Source of the DNA: Oscillospiraceae bacterium
Lineage (GTDB): Bacteria > Bacillota > Clostridia > Oscillospirales > Oscillospiraceae
Direction: 5' to 3'
NCBI GenBank assembly: GCA_020025275.1
Contig: JAHHSI010000024.1
Location: 1 to 34,849 of the forward strand
Length of the DNA stretch: 34,849 bases
In this document: positions 1 through 7,801 of the stretch, one piece after another
How positions within the stretch are numbered: the first letter of the stretch is position 1
Layout: every line of letters begins with the position of its first letter
The notes under the pieces: model-generated
What the model saw: the letters and a program-made list of their open reading frames with translations, nothing else
The model's database searches: none
Told to the model about the DNA's origin: nothing
Program-made: the position numbers and the translations under genes

Positions 1-83
1 TGCTGATCCTCCTCTTCTTCCTCTTCCACGGAGACGGGGACGAGGAACTGATGATCGCTCTGGGGCTATTGCTCATCCTGTAA
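1..83 (+). CDS. C-terminal end of a small hydrophobic protein (partial)
   Basis: The reading frame enters from the left edge (first full codon at base 3) and stops at TAA 81-83. The visible 26 residues are two Leu/Ile/Phe-rich stretches around a short acidic segment (HGDGDEE), as in small membrane proteins. Its start lies outside the window and the family is not recognisable. The high density of Leu codons with a clean stop followed by a hairpin supports a real gene end, but this is inference from little sequence. Confidence 0.45.
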   Translation, partial: LILLFFLFHGDGDEELMIALGLLLIL

Positions 84-99
84 GTCATATCGCCAGCAA

Positions 100-130
100 A
101 AGGCGGCAGAGCACTCCTCTCTGCCGCCTT
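100..130. terminator. Bidirectional hairpin between convergent genes
   Basis: A perfect 12-bp stem (100-111 with 119-130, core AAGGCGGCAGAG) and a 7-nt loop lie between the stop of the upstream plus-strand gene and the stop of the minus-strand acyltransferase. Neither side has a long T run, so it is a plausible but not ideal intrinsic terminator for both strands. Confidence 0.6.
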
Positions 131-163
131 CGCCAATGCTGTACTATATCATACGTGGATCGA

Positions 164-1090
164 TCACGTTTTTTCCGGCGCCCACGTCATCCGCTGGCCC
201 AGAACACTGCCCAAAGCAATGGACGCTCGTTTCGTCTCGGCGCTGTCAGAACGGGAGCTGAGCACGATCGGCACGCGGGCCCCGATCAGAATCCCTGCAC
301 TGCGCACCCCCGCAAGAATCGAGGCCGCTTTATATATGCCGTTCCCCATTTCATAGTTGGGAACCAACAGGATGTCGGCCTCTCCGGCGCCCTCTTTGCC
401 ATAGTGCTTGTGTCGGCACGCCTCTTTGCTGAGCGCCAGATCCGTTCCCAGGGGGCCGATCACCGTCATGTGATACTTGCTCCAGCGCTCCGTCATCTGG
501 CTGAGGAGCTCTGCATCCACAGTGGACTGGATCTTGGGATCCACATTTTCGGCTCCACAGACGCAGGAAGCATAGATCCGCTCGTAGCCCAAGGCCTGTA
601 GTGCGACGGCTGCATTTTCCAAAATATCCGCTTTCTTAGTGAGGTCCGGGAAGGTATTAATGGCTGCATCTGTCAGCAGCAGCATCTTATGATACCGTGG
701 TGTCTCCATGAACATACAGTGGGACGTCAGCCGTCCGGTACGCAGTCCGGCCTCCCGCTTAAAAACAGCGTGCATCAGGTCTGCTGTTCCGATGATGCCT
801 TTCATCAATGCGCCGGCCTTCCCTTGACTGCACAGCGCCACCGCCTTGGCTGCACAGTCCTGATCGTCACTGGCCGCGATGATTTGGTAGCAGTCCGGGC
901 TTTCGCCCATTTGGTGGAGGATCGTCCGGATCTCCTCCGTATGTCCCACCAGGATTGCCTCGGCGATCCCCTCGTGATATGCACGGACCACTGCATCCAA
1001 CACCACTTCGTCGTGAGCCGCCGCAACGGCGATCGTTCCCCGGGAGCCGTGCTTTGCCGCCTCTACGATTCCATCAATGGTACAGATCAT
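164..1090 (-). CDS. ptb: Phosphate acetyl/butyryltransferase family protein (Ptb-like)
   Basis: Acyl-CoA:phosphate acyltransferase of the phosphotransbutyrylase/phosphotransacetylase family (cytoplasmic), which interconverts an acyl-CoA and an acyl-phosphate ahead of an acyl kinase. The 308-residue product matches the family's usual ~300. Recognisable stretches are LMKGIIGTADLM, the SHCMFMETPRYHK loop, TDAAINTFPDL and the C-terminal IVLSSRSDSAETK. The start at 1090 is chosen over the in-frame ATG at 1126 for two reasons: AAGGAGT sits 6 nt upstream of 1090, and the TATAAT of a good promoter overlaps the 1126 ATG. No acyl kinase gene is adjacent, so whether butyrate, acetate or a branched acyl group is used cannot be told from context. 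Confidence 0.88.
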   Translation of the reverse strand: MICTIDGIVEAAKHGSRGTIAVAAAHDEVVLDAVVRAYHEGIAEAILVGHTEEIRTILHQMGESPDCYQIIAASDDQDCAAKAVALCSQGKAGALMKGIIGTADLMHAVFKREAGLRTGRLTSHCMFMETPRYHKMLLLTDAAINTFPDLTKKADILENAAVALQALGYERIYASCVCGAENVDPKIQSTVDAELLSQMTERWSKYHMTVIGPLGTDLALSKEACRHKHYGKEGAGEADILLVPNYEMGNGIYKAASILAGVRSAGILIGARVPIVLSSRSDSAETKRASIALGSVLGQRMTWAPEKT

Positions 1091-1124
1091 ACGCTTACTC
1101 CTTGGCTGTTTTGTATTTTTCTTC

Positions 1125-1153
1125 ATTATACGTCCTTTTGCTGACAGCGTCAA
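1125..1153 (-). promoter_or_regulatory. Sigma-A promoter of the Ptb-like gene
   Basis: On the minus strand TTGACG (1153-1148) is followed after 17 nt by TATAAT (1130-1125). The -10 box overlaps the ATG at 1126, so transcription must begin downstream of it, which leaves the ATG at 1090 as the start. Confidence 0.75.
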
Positions 1154-1201
1154 TGCAAAGCAGCCTTCCGGTAGACGTCCGTTCACAAACTTCCGACAGG
1201 G

Positions 1202-1230
1202 TTGACGGAAAAGTCCGGAAACGATATACT
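1202..1230 (+). promoter_or_regulatory. Sigma-A promoter of the YkvI-type transporter
   Basis: TTGACG (1202-1207), a 17-nt spacer, then TATACT (1225-1230). The predicted start of transcription is about 30 nt before the ATG at 1269. It is divergent from the Ptb promoter, the two being about 50 bp apart. Confidence 0.75.
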
Positions 1231-1268
1231 AAATGCACTTTCTACCAGTGAAAAGAGGGGTGTTCTCT

Positions 1269-2339
1269 ATGAAAGACATCAAGACACTGTCCCTTGCCTT
1301 TGCCTATACCGGCTGCTTTCTGGGGGCCGGATTCGTCTCCGGACAGGAATTATGGCAATTTTTCGCTGCCTTTGGCAATGCGGGCTATCTGGGGTTTCTG
1401 ATGGCCACCGTTTTATTTGTGTTTTTTGGCATCGTGCTGCTCCGCATCACACAGATGACGGGCATCGAGGATCTGGACCGGCTGATCGTGCCGTGGGACA
1501 TCCCTTGGCTGCGCAGAATGGCCGGCGGCATCACGGCGCTCTTTCTTCTGGGCGTGGTCATCATCATGACCGCCGGTGTCGGCGCCATGCTCTCCCAGCT
1601 TTTTTCTCTGCCAACCTGGATCGGGGACGCTCTCTTTGTCCTTCTCATCACGCTGATGGCCTTAACCGGCGTTGCCGGTATGGTGAATGCCTTTTCGGCG
1701 CTGGTGCCCCTTCTGGTGATCGCCGCCCTGCTCTTTGCGGTCGCGGCTTTCGGGACCTATGGCACCGGAGCGGTCTTCCGCCTCACCAACCAGAACACCA
1801 ATCCCCTGATGCCCAACTGGTTCATCGCATCGCTTACCTATGTCGCCTATAATATCCTCGGTGCCATCGGTATCATCACGCCTCTGGGAAAGCGCGTCCG
1901 GCAGCGCAGGACCATCTATGCCGGCATCTCTCTGGGCGGTGTCCTGCTGCTGGGGGTGGCGGGCAGCGTTCTGGCCTCTCTGGCCGTCTGCCCCTCCGCC
2001 GCCGAGGCGGAGCTCCCCATGGTGGCACTGGGCAGTTCCCTGCATCCGGCCCTCGGCCGCATCTACGGGATTCTTCTTTTATTGGGTATGTTCTGCAATG
2101 CGTTGGGCTCTCTGGTGGGCCTGCTTTTCTATCTGGAACAAAAACGACCTGCCCTGCAAAATCGCCGGCCTTATATTCTCGCTGCAAGCGCCCTGCTGAT
2201 CTGGGGCGGCAGTCTCGGCGGCTTCGGGCAGCTGGTGGGGACCCTCTTTCCCATCTTTGGCTATATCAGTATTCTTTTTCTGCTTGGGCTTCTGCTGCGC
2301 TATGTGCGCTGCCGGCGTGACGCAAAAATCCCGACATAA
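1269..2339 (+). CDS. YkvI family membrane transporter (LeuT-fold)
   Basis: Integral membrane protein of 356 residues with about ten hydrophobic segments. The N-terminal signature AGFVSGQELWQFF in the first helix is typical of the YkvI family, a branch of LeuT-fold secondary transporters related to amino acid permeases. The substrate is unknown. The start at 1269 follows an AGAGGGG ribosome-binding site about 8 nt away; an in-frame ATG at 1233 has no such site and lies just 3 nt beyond the -10 box. No obvious intrinsic terminator follows it, so read-through into pncB is possible although that gene has its own promoter. Confidence 0.85.
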   Translation: MKDIKTLSLAFAYTGCFLGAGFVSGQELWQFFAAFGNAGYLGFLMATVLFVFFGIVLLRITQMTGIEDLDRLIVPWDIPWLRRMAGGITALFLLGVVIIMTAGVGAMLSQLFSLPTWIGDALFVLLITLMALTGVAGMVNAFSALVPLLVIAALLFAVAAFGTYGTGAVFRLTNQNTNPLMPNWFIASLTYVAYNILGAIGIITPLGKRVRQRRTIYAGISLGGVLLLGVAGSVLASLAVCPSAAEAELPMVALGSSLHPALGRIYGILLLLGMFCNALGSLVGLLFYLEQKRPALQNRRPYILAASALLIWGGSLGGFGQLVGTLFPIFGYISILFLLGLLLRYVRCRRDAKIPT

Positions 2340-2376
2340 CGTGGATAAATGCCTAAAAAAAACAACACCCTACTCA

Positions 2377-2412
2377 TAGGTAAGTGAAACCAAAAAGCAT
2401 TGCTTTTACCTA
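2377..2412. promoter_or_regulatory. Inverted repeats over the pncB -35 region (candidate operator)
   Basis: TAGGTAA (2377-2383) is repeated inverted as TTACCTA (2406-2412). A 15-bp palindrome AAAAGCATTGCTTTT (2393-2407) covers the -35 box of the pncB promoter. The two symmetries have different centres and share the right arm. A repressor site is plausible for an NAD salvage gene, but I cannot match it to NiaR or NrtR motifs. Confidence 0.4.
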
Positions 2413-2428
2413 CCAAAACAGCTATAAT
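2400..2428 (+). promoter_or_regulatory. Sigma-A promoter of pncB
   Basis: TTGCTT (2400-2405), a 17-nt spacer and a perfect TATAAT (2423-2428), about 40 nt upstream of the ATG. Confidence 0.8.
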
Positions 2429-2468
2429 AGCACAAGAAACCCAAAAAAGTAAGTTCGAGGTAAAGAAC

Positions 2469-3917
2469 ATGAATACGGAAAAAAAGCTGAATATGACTAT
2501 GCTCTGCGACTTTTATGAGCTGACCATGGGAAATGGCTACTTTAAAAACGGCTACAAAGATCGTATCGTCTATTTCGATGTCTTTTTTAGAAAGGTACCT
2601 GACGATGGCGGTTTTGCAATTGCTGCCGGTTTGGAACAGCTGATTGACTACATCAAGGATCTGCACTTCGATCCGGAAGATATTGCTTATCTCCGCAGCC
2701 GGAATCTCTTTTGTGAGGAATTTCTGGAGTATCTGTCCAACTTTTCGTTTTCCGGTGATATCTATGCCGTGCCGGAGGGGACGCCCATGTTCCCCCGTGA
2801 ACCTATGGTGATCATCCGTGCTCCGGCCATTGAGGCGCAGCTCATTGAAACCTTTACGCTGCTGACCATCAACCACCAGAGTTTGATCGCAACCAAGGCC
2901 AACCGTGTGGTCCGTGCGGCCAAGGGACGCACCGTGCTGGAGTTCGGTTCCCGCCGTGCCCAAGGTGCCGATGCCGCTATTGTCGGCGCCAGAGCGGCCT
3001 ATATCGGCGGTATCAACGGCACCGCCTGCGCCCTCTCCGATCAGATCTACGGTGTTCCCGCCGGTGGCACCATGGCACACGCCTGGGTGCAGATGTTCGA
3101 CTCGGAATACGAGGCCTTCAAAGCCTATTGTGAGACCTATCCCACCAATGCCACGCTTTTGGTGGACACCTACAACACCCTGAAATCCGGTATTCCCAAC
3201 GCCATCCGCGCCTTCAACGACGTGCTCAAGCCTCTGGGCATCACCCAGTGCGGCATCCGTTTGGACTCGGGCGATATGGCCTACCTCACCCAGCAGGCCC
3301 GGAAGATGCTGGACGAGGCCGGATGGACCGAGTGCAAAATCTCCGTCTCCAATTCTTTGGACGAGCATCTCATCCGCGACATTCTGGAACAGGGTGCCCA
3401 GATCGATATGTTCGGTGTCGGCGAGCGGCTCATCACGGCCAAGAGCGAGCCGGTCTTCGGCGGGGTCTACAAGCTGGCCGCTGTGGAGGACGAGGAGGGC
3501 CGCATCACCCCCAAGATCAAGGTCAGTGAAAATGTGGGCAAGATCACGGTTCCCCACTTCAAGAAGATCTATCGTTTCTACGGCAAAAATACCGGCAAGG
3601 CCATTGCGGACTATATGACTGTTTACGATGAAACCGTGGATGATTCGCAGGACCTGGAGATCTTCGATCCCCGTGCCACATGGAAGAAAAAGACGGTGTA
3701 TAACTTCACCGCCAAAGAGCTGTTGGTACCGATCTTCCTCAACGGCAAGTGCGTGTATGAATCCCCCTCCCTGCCGGAGATCCAGGCCTACTGCCGCCAG
3801 CAGGTCGACACCCTGTGGGAGGAAGTAAAGCGCTTCGACAACCCCCACAACTACTACGTCGATCTGTCTCCCAAACTCTGGCAGATCCAGCAGGATCTGC
3901 TGCGGCAGAACGGGTAA
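2469..3917 (+). CDS. pncB: Nicotinate phosphoribosyltransferase
   Basis: Cytoplasmic enzyme of the NAD salvage (Preiss-Handler) pathway that joins nicotinate to PRPP, giving nicotinate mononucleotide. The 482-residue product is the long Firmicutes form. Diagnostic stretches are LCDFYELTMGNGYF at the N-terminus, EFGSRRAQG, GINGTACA and GTMAHAWVQMF, whose His (about residue 204) corresponds to the catalytic, autophosphorylated His of the family; then LLVDTYNT and the phosphate-binding region GIRLDSGDMAYL. The start at 2469 has CGAGG 9-10 nt upstream. It is a single-gene unit with its own promoter and terminator. Confidence 0.95.
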   Translation: MNTEKKLNMTMLCDFYELTMGNGYFKNGYKDRIVYFDVFFRKVPDDGGFAIAAGLEQLIDYIKDLHFDPEDIAYLRSRNLFCEEFLEYLSNFSFSGDIYAVPEGTPMFPREPMVIIRAPAIEAQLIETFTLLTINHQSLIATKANRVVRAAKGRTVLEFGSRRAQGADAAIVGARAAYIGGINGTACALSDQIYGVPAGGTMAHAWVQMFDSEYEAFKAYCETYPTNATLLVDTYNTLKSGIPNAIRAFNDVLKPLGITQCGIRLDSGDMAYLTQQARKMLDEAGWTECKISVSNSLDEHLIRDILEQGAQIDMFGVGERLITAKSEPVFGGVYKLAAVEDEEGRITPKIKVSENVGKITVPHFKKIYRFYGKNTGKAIADYMTVYDETVDDSQDLEIFDPRATWKKKTVYNFTAKELLVPIFLNGKCVYESPSLPEIQAYCRQQVDTLWEEVKRFDNPHNYYVDLSPKLWQIQQDLLRQNG

Positions 3918-3921
3918 GCCC

Positions 3922-3953
3922 AAAGAACCATCCTGCGGGATGGTTCTTTTTCT
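3922..3953 (+). terminator. Intrinsic terminator of pncB
   Basis: A 12-bp stem (AAAGAACCATCC at 3922-3933 with 3938-3949), a TGCG loop and a T-rich tail, 4 nt after the pncB stop. Its tail touches the asnA -35 box. Confidence 0.9.
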
Positions 3954-3981
3954 TGCATTTTCGTGAAACTATCACTATAAT
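3953..3981 (+). promoter_or_regulatory. Sigma-A promoter of asnA
   Basis: TTGCAT (3953-3958), a 17-nt spacer and TATAAT (3976-3981); it begins within the T tail of the pncB terminator. Confidence 0.8.
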
Positions 3982-4015
3982 GATGTAATACGTTCAAAGA
4001 AAGAGGTGCCATTTT

Positions 4016-5026
4016 ATGAGCAAAGTCTACATTCCTGACGGCTACAAAACACCGCTGTCCATCTATGAAATGCAAAGAGCCATCGAATTCATCAAGAGCA
4101 ATTTTCAGGTGAATCTGGGAAATGCGCTGAATCTGCGCCGCGTCTCCGCTCCTTTGTATGTGGATGAGAATTCAGGTCTGAATGACAACCTCAACGGCGT
4201 AGAGCGCCCTGTTCGATTCGATATCCCCGATGTGGGCGCCAACGCACAGGTGGTGCACTCGCTGGCCAAGTGGAAGCGCTTGGCTCTGAAACGCTATGAA
4301 TTCCATGTGGGAAAGGGCCTGTTCACCGATATGAACGCCATCCGCCGCGACGAAGAGGTGGACAACATCCACTCCATCTACGTCGACCAGTGGGACTGGG
4401 AAAAGATCATCGACCGGGAAGATCGGAACATTCCTTACCTCAAGCAGACTGTCCGCGCAATCGTCGGGGCTGTCTGTGAAACGAATGACGCCTTGCAAAT
4501 TGCTTTCCCCAGCCTGCATACCGTTTTGGATCGGGACGTGTTTTTCATTACCACACAGGAGTTGGAAGATCTCTACCCCGACTTGACGCCCAAGCAGCGT
4601 GAAAACGCCATCTGCCGGGAGCACCACACCGTATTCCTGATGCAGATCGGCGGCAATCTGAAACGCTCCGGACAGCCGCACGACGGCCGCGCGCCCGACT
4701 ATGACGATTGGCAGCTCAACGGCGATCTGCTCTTCTGGAATGAGGTGCTGGAACAGTCCTTTGAAATCTCCTCCATGGGCATCCGCGTGGATGAGACCTC
4801 CATGGACGAACAGCTGCACGCACGGGGCTGCGATGATCGCCGGGAACTCCCCTTTCACAAAATGCTCTTGAGCGGACAGCTGCCGCTGACCATCGGCGGC
4901 GGCATCGGTCAATCCCGTCTGTGTATGCTGATGATCGGCACCTGCCACATCGGCGAGGTACAGGCAAGTCTGTGGGATCAATCCACTATGAATACCTGTG
5001 AAAATGCTGGTATCATGTTGCTGTAA
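4016..5026 (+). CDS. asnA: Aspartate-ammonia ligase (asparagine synthetase A)
   Basis: Cytoplasmic ATP-dependent enzyme that makes asparagine from aspartate and free ammonia. It has a class II aminoacyl-tRNA-synthetase-like fold. The 336 residues agree with the usual ~330. Family stretches include VSAPLYVDENSGLNDNLNG near the N-terminus, HVGKGLFTDMNAIRRDEE, YVDQWDWEKII, and the C-terminal class II motif 3-like segment LPLTIGGGIGQSRLCMLM. An AGAGGTG ribosome-binding site lies about 8 nt before the ATG. It is monocistronic, between its own promoter and a strong terminator. Dependence on ammonia rather than glutamine suits an ammonia-rich anaerobic habitat (inference). Confidence 0.96.
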   Translation: MSKVYIPDGYKTPLSIYEMQRAIEFIKSNFQVNLGNALNLRRVSAPLYVDENSGLNDNLNGVERPVRFDIPDVGANAQVVHSLAKWKRLALKRYEFHVGKGLFTDMNAIRRDEEVDNIHSIYVDQWDWEKIIDREDRNIPYLKQTVRAIVGAVCETNDALQIAFPSLHTVLDRDVFFITTQELEDLYPDLTPKQRENAICREHHTVFLMQIGGNLKRSGQPHDGRAPDYDDWQLNGDLLFWNEVLEQSFEISSMGIRVDETSMDEQLHARGCDDRRELPFHKMLLSGQLPLTIGGGIGQSRLCMLMIGTCHIGEVQASLWDQSTMNTCENAGIMLL

Positions 5027-5055
5027 AGCGAATTAACTTTATATCGTTTTTTTAT

Positions 5056-5095
5056 AAAAGTCACGATTCTCCCTCTGGGAATCGTGACTTTTTCT
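5056..5095 (+). terminator. Intrinsic terminator of asnA
   Basis: A 14-bp stem (5056-5069 with 5079-5092, core AAAGTCACGATTC) ending in a run of T, 30 nt after the asnA stop. Confidence 0.9.
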
Positions 5096-5306
5096 TTCAG
5101 CCGGACTTTTGTGCCCTCTTTCCCGCTCCTGTTGGGCAGCACGGTCTTGATTTCTCGATGCATATCGAACCGAAAGCGCACCATCAGAGATGTTCTCTAC
5201 CACCCACTTCTCCTTGCATCGAAAAATCATATGTGGGCTGCATTCCTTTTCCCGCGGCGCCCCTCCTTCATCGGCAACGAATAGGCTGCCAAGATCCGAT
5301 GGCAGT
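5096..5306. other. Intergenic stretch without a recognisable gene
   Basis: About 210 bp between two terminator hairpins. Short open frames exist on both strands, but none has a ribosome-binding site or recognisable protein character. There is a small palindrome (CGATGCATATCG) near 5157. No promoter or structured RNA is convincing. Confidence 0.5.
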
Positions 5307-5341
5307 AAGAAAGCCCCTTGGTAACGCCAAGGGACTTTCTT
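5307..5341. terminator. Hairpin at the 3' end of yigZ
   Basis: Stem 5307-5321 with 5327-5341 (AAGAAAG then CCCTTGG, one mismatch) and a 5-nt loop, immediately after the yigZ stop on the minus strand. It is T-rich on both sides, so it probably terminates the hflX-yigZ transcript. Confidence 0.8.
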
Positions 5342-5343
5342 CT

Positions 5344-5988
5344 TCACTGTACCTCTTCACGGGGGCCGGGGCGAAACTCCTCGCCGCAGACACGGATCCG
5401 GATGCTTCCGGCGGATAGTTCTGTCAACCGCTGCTGCAGCGGTTCCACCACATCGGCCGTCAGCGAAACGTGTAGGCAGATGTCCGCGCCATAGGTGATC
5501 TCGTCGATCAAGCCGTTTTGTGCGGCGATCTCCAGCTTCACCCGTTCAAACAGCGGATAGGTGCAGGGGATCTCCACCCGGCTCCACAGTCCCATGGTGG
5601 CCGCACCGGCTACACAGAGCACATCTTTAGCACCTCGGGAATAGGCGCGGGTCAAGCCGCCGGCCCCCAGTAGGATGCCTCCAAAATACCGGGTCACCAC
5701 GCAGCAGACATTGGTTACATTCTCCCGTTCAAACACTTTCAGCATGGGCTGACCGGCCGTTCCCTGGGGCTCTCCGTCATCGCTGTAGCGCATGACATTT
5801 TTTCCCAGTAGATAGCACCAGCAGTTGTGCCGTGCATCATAGTACTGGCTCTTGATGGCCCGAATGTGCGCCTGTGCCTCTTCCTCGGTTTCTACCGGGA
5901 AAAGATGACTGATGAAACGGGAGCGCTTTTCTGTAAACTCGCTCTCCGCAGCTTCAAACGGAACGCGAAACGTACTCACATCTCCCAT
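5344..5988 (-). CDS. yigZ: YigZ/IMPACT family protein (UPF0029)
   Basis: 214-residue cytoplasmic protein of the YigZ/YvyE family, related to eukaryotic IMPACT; its biochemical role is not settled. The N-terminal UPF0029 domain (about residues 15-125) shows SEFTEKRSRFI, DARHNCWCYLLG, SDDGEPQGTAGQPML and TRYFGGILLGAGGLTRAYS, all hallmark stretches. A DUF1949-like ferredoxin-fold domain follows (about 135-205). The first 13 bases overlap the end of hflX, so translation is probably coupled. This is the last gene before a hairpin terminator. Confidence 0.92.
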   Translation of the reverse strand: MGDVSTFRVPFEAAESEFTEKRSRFISHLFPVETEEEAQAHIRAIKSQYYDARHNCWCYLLGKNVMRYSDDGEPQGTAGQPMLKVFERENVTNVCCVVTRYFGGILLGAGGLTRAYSRGAKDVLCVAGAATMGLWSRVEIPCTYPLFERVKLEIAAQNGLIDEITYGADICLHVSLTADVVEPLQQRLTELSAGSIRIRVCGEEFRPGPREEVQ

Positions 5989-7271
5989 TCTTCCTTTTCC
6001 TCTCTCCAGCCTTCGATATACTCTTTCAGCTGGCCCAGAAGCCGCGGCGTACAGATGGCCACCACGTCTACCGTCTCACTATATTCAATGTTCTCGACCT
6101 TGCCCTCCCGGTAGATACCGTCCAACAGCCCCGTCTTGTCGTAAGGAAGATGCAGTGTCACACGGCGGGTGCCCTTGTCCAGCTTCTGGTCGATGAGGGC
6201 CAGCAGCCGATCAAGTCCCTCTCCGGTCTTGGCGGAGATGGATACGGCATCCTCCTCACGGCCGCGCTCACCGGAGAACGCCAGATCGCATTTGTTGTAC
6301 ACCCGGATACAGGGGATCTGGTCGGCCTTCAGCTCATGAATCAGTTCATCCACGATCTGTGCCTGCTTCTCCCACCGGGGATTGGATGCGTCAATGACGT
6401 GCACCAACAAGTCCGCATACTCCAATTCCTCCAGTGTGGCTTTGAACGCCTCCACCAGCTGATGCGGCAGCTTGCGGATGAAGCCTACCGTGTCGGAGAT
6501 CACCACGTCCAGTGTATCGCTGACCTGCAAAAGCCGCGACGTGGTATCCAATGTGTCAAATAGCCGGTTGTTGGCGGGGATACCGGCGCCGGTAATGGCA
6601 TTGAGCAGCGTCGACTTCCCTGCGTTGGTATAGCCCACGATGGCCACCACGGGAATCTCATTTTTCATGCGGCGCTGCCGCTGCGTGCTGCGCACACGGC
6701 GCACCTCGTCCAGTTCTTCCTTCAATTTGTCGATCTTGCGGCGGATGTGACGGCGGTCCGACTCCAGCTGGGTTTCACCGGGGCCACGGCTGCCGATGGG
6801 GCCTTTGCCGCTGGTGCCTGCCTGCCGCTCCAAGTGGGTCCACATACCGATCAGACGAGGCAGCAGATACTGATACTGGGCCAGCTCTACCTGCAAACAG
6901 CCCTCCCTCGTTTTGGCCCGCTGGGCAAAAATATCCAAGATCAGGCCGCTGCGGTCGATGACCTGCACCCCCAGCATCTCCGTCAACACACGGATCTGCG
7001 AGGGCGAAAGATCATTGTCAAAGATGACCATGGTGGCCTTCTCTTCCTCCACCATGCGGCGGACTTCCTCCACTTTTCCCTCGCCGATAAAACTGTGGGG
7101 GTCGGGCTTTTCTCGGCTCTGTAAAATCGTACCCACCGCCTGTCCGCCTGCGGTCTCGACCAATGCTGCCAGCTCGGCCAGACTCTCCTCGTCGGTCGTA
7201 TCCTCCCGCAGTACCGGTGAGCGGAGGCCCACCAGCACCGCATAGTCTCTTTTTTTGATGTCCTGTTCCAT
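5976..7271 (-). CDS. hflX: GTPase HflX (ribosome-associated)
   Basis: Ribosome-binding GTPase that splits or rescues stalled 70S ribosomes, mainly under heat or antibiotic stress in studied bacteria. The 431-residue product has the N-terminal HflX domain (about 20-190, including SFIGEGKVEEV and GSRGPGETQLE), a basic coiled-coil linker rich in Arg/Lys, then the G domain: G1 GYTNAGKST near residue 207, G3 DTVGF, G4 NKCD. The start at 7271 has GAGGA about 6 nt upstream. The open frame extends upstream to 7421, but that part reads as low-complexity Arg-rich sequence without a ribosome-binding site. A promoter lies about 165 nt upstream, giving a long leader. yigZ follows with a 13-bp overlap. Confidence 0.95.
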   Translation of the reverse strand: MEQDIKKRDYAVLVGLRSPVLREDTTDEESLAELAALVETAGGQAVGTILQSREKPDPHSFIGEGKVEEVRRMVEEEKATMVIFDNDLSPSQIRVLTEMLGVQVIDRSGLILDIFAQRAKTREGCLQVELAQYQYLLPRLIGMWTHLERQAGTSGKGPIGSRGPGETQLESDRRHIRRKIDKLKEELDEVRRVRSTQRQRRMKNEIPVVAIVGYTNAGKSTLLNAITGAGIPANNRLFDTLDTTSRLLQVSDTLDVVISDTVGFIRKLPHQLVEAFKATLEELEYADLLVHVIDASNPRWEKQAQIVDELIHELKADQIPCIRVYNKCDLAFSGERGREEDAVSISAKTGEGLDRLLALIDQKLDKGTRRVTLHLPYDKTGLLDGIYREGKVENIEYSETVDVVAICTPRLLGQLKEYIEGWREEKEEWEM

Positions 7272-7437
7272 AAATGTCCTCGTATTTCTCTGGAATTGGG
7301 GGGAAACGGGCTGCACCCGAATCTGCACCGGGATATGACGTGCACTTCTCTGCGGCATCGTCCGCGCCGGACGCCGCTGTCGGGCCGGCAATTCCTCCCT
7401 TTTTATACCTGCACAAGTCAAGGTTCATCTTTCAATG

Positions 7438-7466
7438 ATTATAGTATATTTCCCGGAAAAAGTAAA
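7438..7466 (-). promoter_or_regulatory. Sigma-A promoter of hflX-yigZ
   Basis: On the minus strand TTTACT (7466-7461), a 17-nt spacer and TATAAT (7443-7438). It directly adjoins the rpmE terminator and implies a leader of about 160 nt before the hflX start. Confidence 0.65.
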
Positions 7467-7468
7467 AC

Positions 7469-7497
7469 AAAACCCGCATCCAAACGATGCGGGTTTT
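7469..7497 (-). terminator. Intrinsic terminator of rpmE
   Basis: A perfect 12-bp stem (AAAACCCGCATC, 7469-7480 with 7486-7497) with a 5-nt loop, followed on the minus strand by a T-rich tail. Confidence 0.9.
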
Positions 7498-7511
7498 GCA
7501 GGTGTCACAAT

Positions 7512-7715
7512 TTACTTGTCCAGGCCAAAACGCTTGTTGAACTTTGCCACGCGTCCGCCAGTATCCACCAGCTTCTGCTTGCCGGTGAAGAAGGGGTGAC
7601 ACTTAGAGCAGACTTCCACCTTGATATCCTTCTTGGTAGAACCTGTCTCAATCACATTACCGCAGGCGCAAGTAATAGTAGTCTGCTGATAATTGGGATG
7701 GATTCCTTCCTTCAT
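7512..7715 (-). CDS. rpmE: 50S ribosomal protein L31 (zinc-binding type)
   Basis: 67-residue L31, at the central protuberance of the 50S subunit and bridging to the 30S head. It has the zinc-binding (C+) pattern: Cys at about residues 16 and 18 (TCACGN) and the pair in CSKCHPFFTGK. The family start MKEGIHPNY is intact. A good AGAGGTGA ribosome-binding site precedes the ATG. It is monocistronic with its own promoter and terminator. The C+ form usually implies normal zinc supply; a C- paralogue would lie elsewhere. Confidence 0.97.
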   Translation of the reverse strand: MKEGIHPNYQQTTITCACGNVIETGSTKKDIKVEVCSKCHPFFTGKQKLVDTGGRVAKFNKRFGLDK

Positions 7716-7769
7716 TGCTCTTGTTCACCTCTTTCTGGTACATAAGTCCTTTTCATAAAGGCAAATGAA

Positions 7770-7798
7770 ATATTACCACATTTACCATCAAAAATCAA
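7770..7798 (-). promoter_or_regulatory. Sigma-A promoter of rpmE
   Basis: Minus strand TTGATT (7798-7793), a 17-nt spacer and TAATAT (7775-7770). Confidence 0.75.
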
Positions 7799-7801
7799 GT
7801 G

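Noticed and set aside
1090..1126. Longer Ptb start at ATG 1126
   Set aside because: The -10 box TATAAT overlaps that ATG; the ATG at 1090 has AAGGAGT at good spacing.
2406..3923. 505-codon minus-strand open frame opposite pncB
   Set aside because: Mirror of the pncB reading frame; pncB has conserved motifs, promoter and terminator, and the antisense frame has none.
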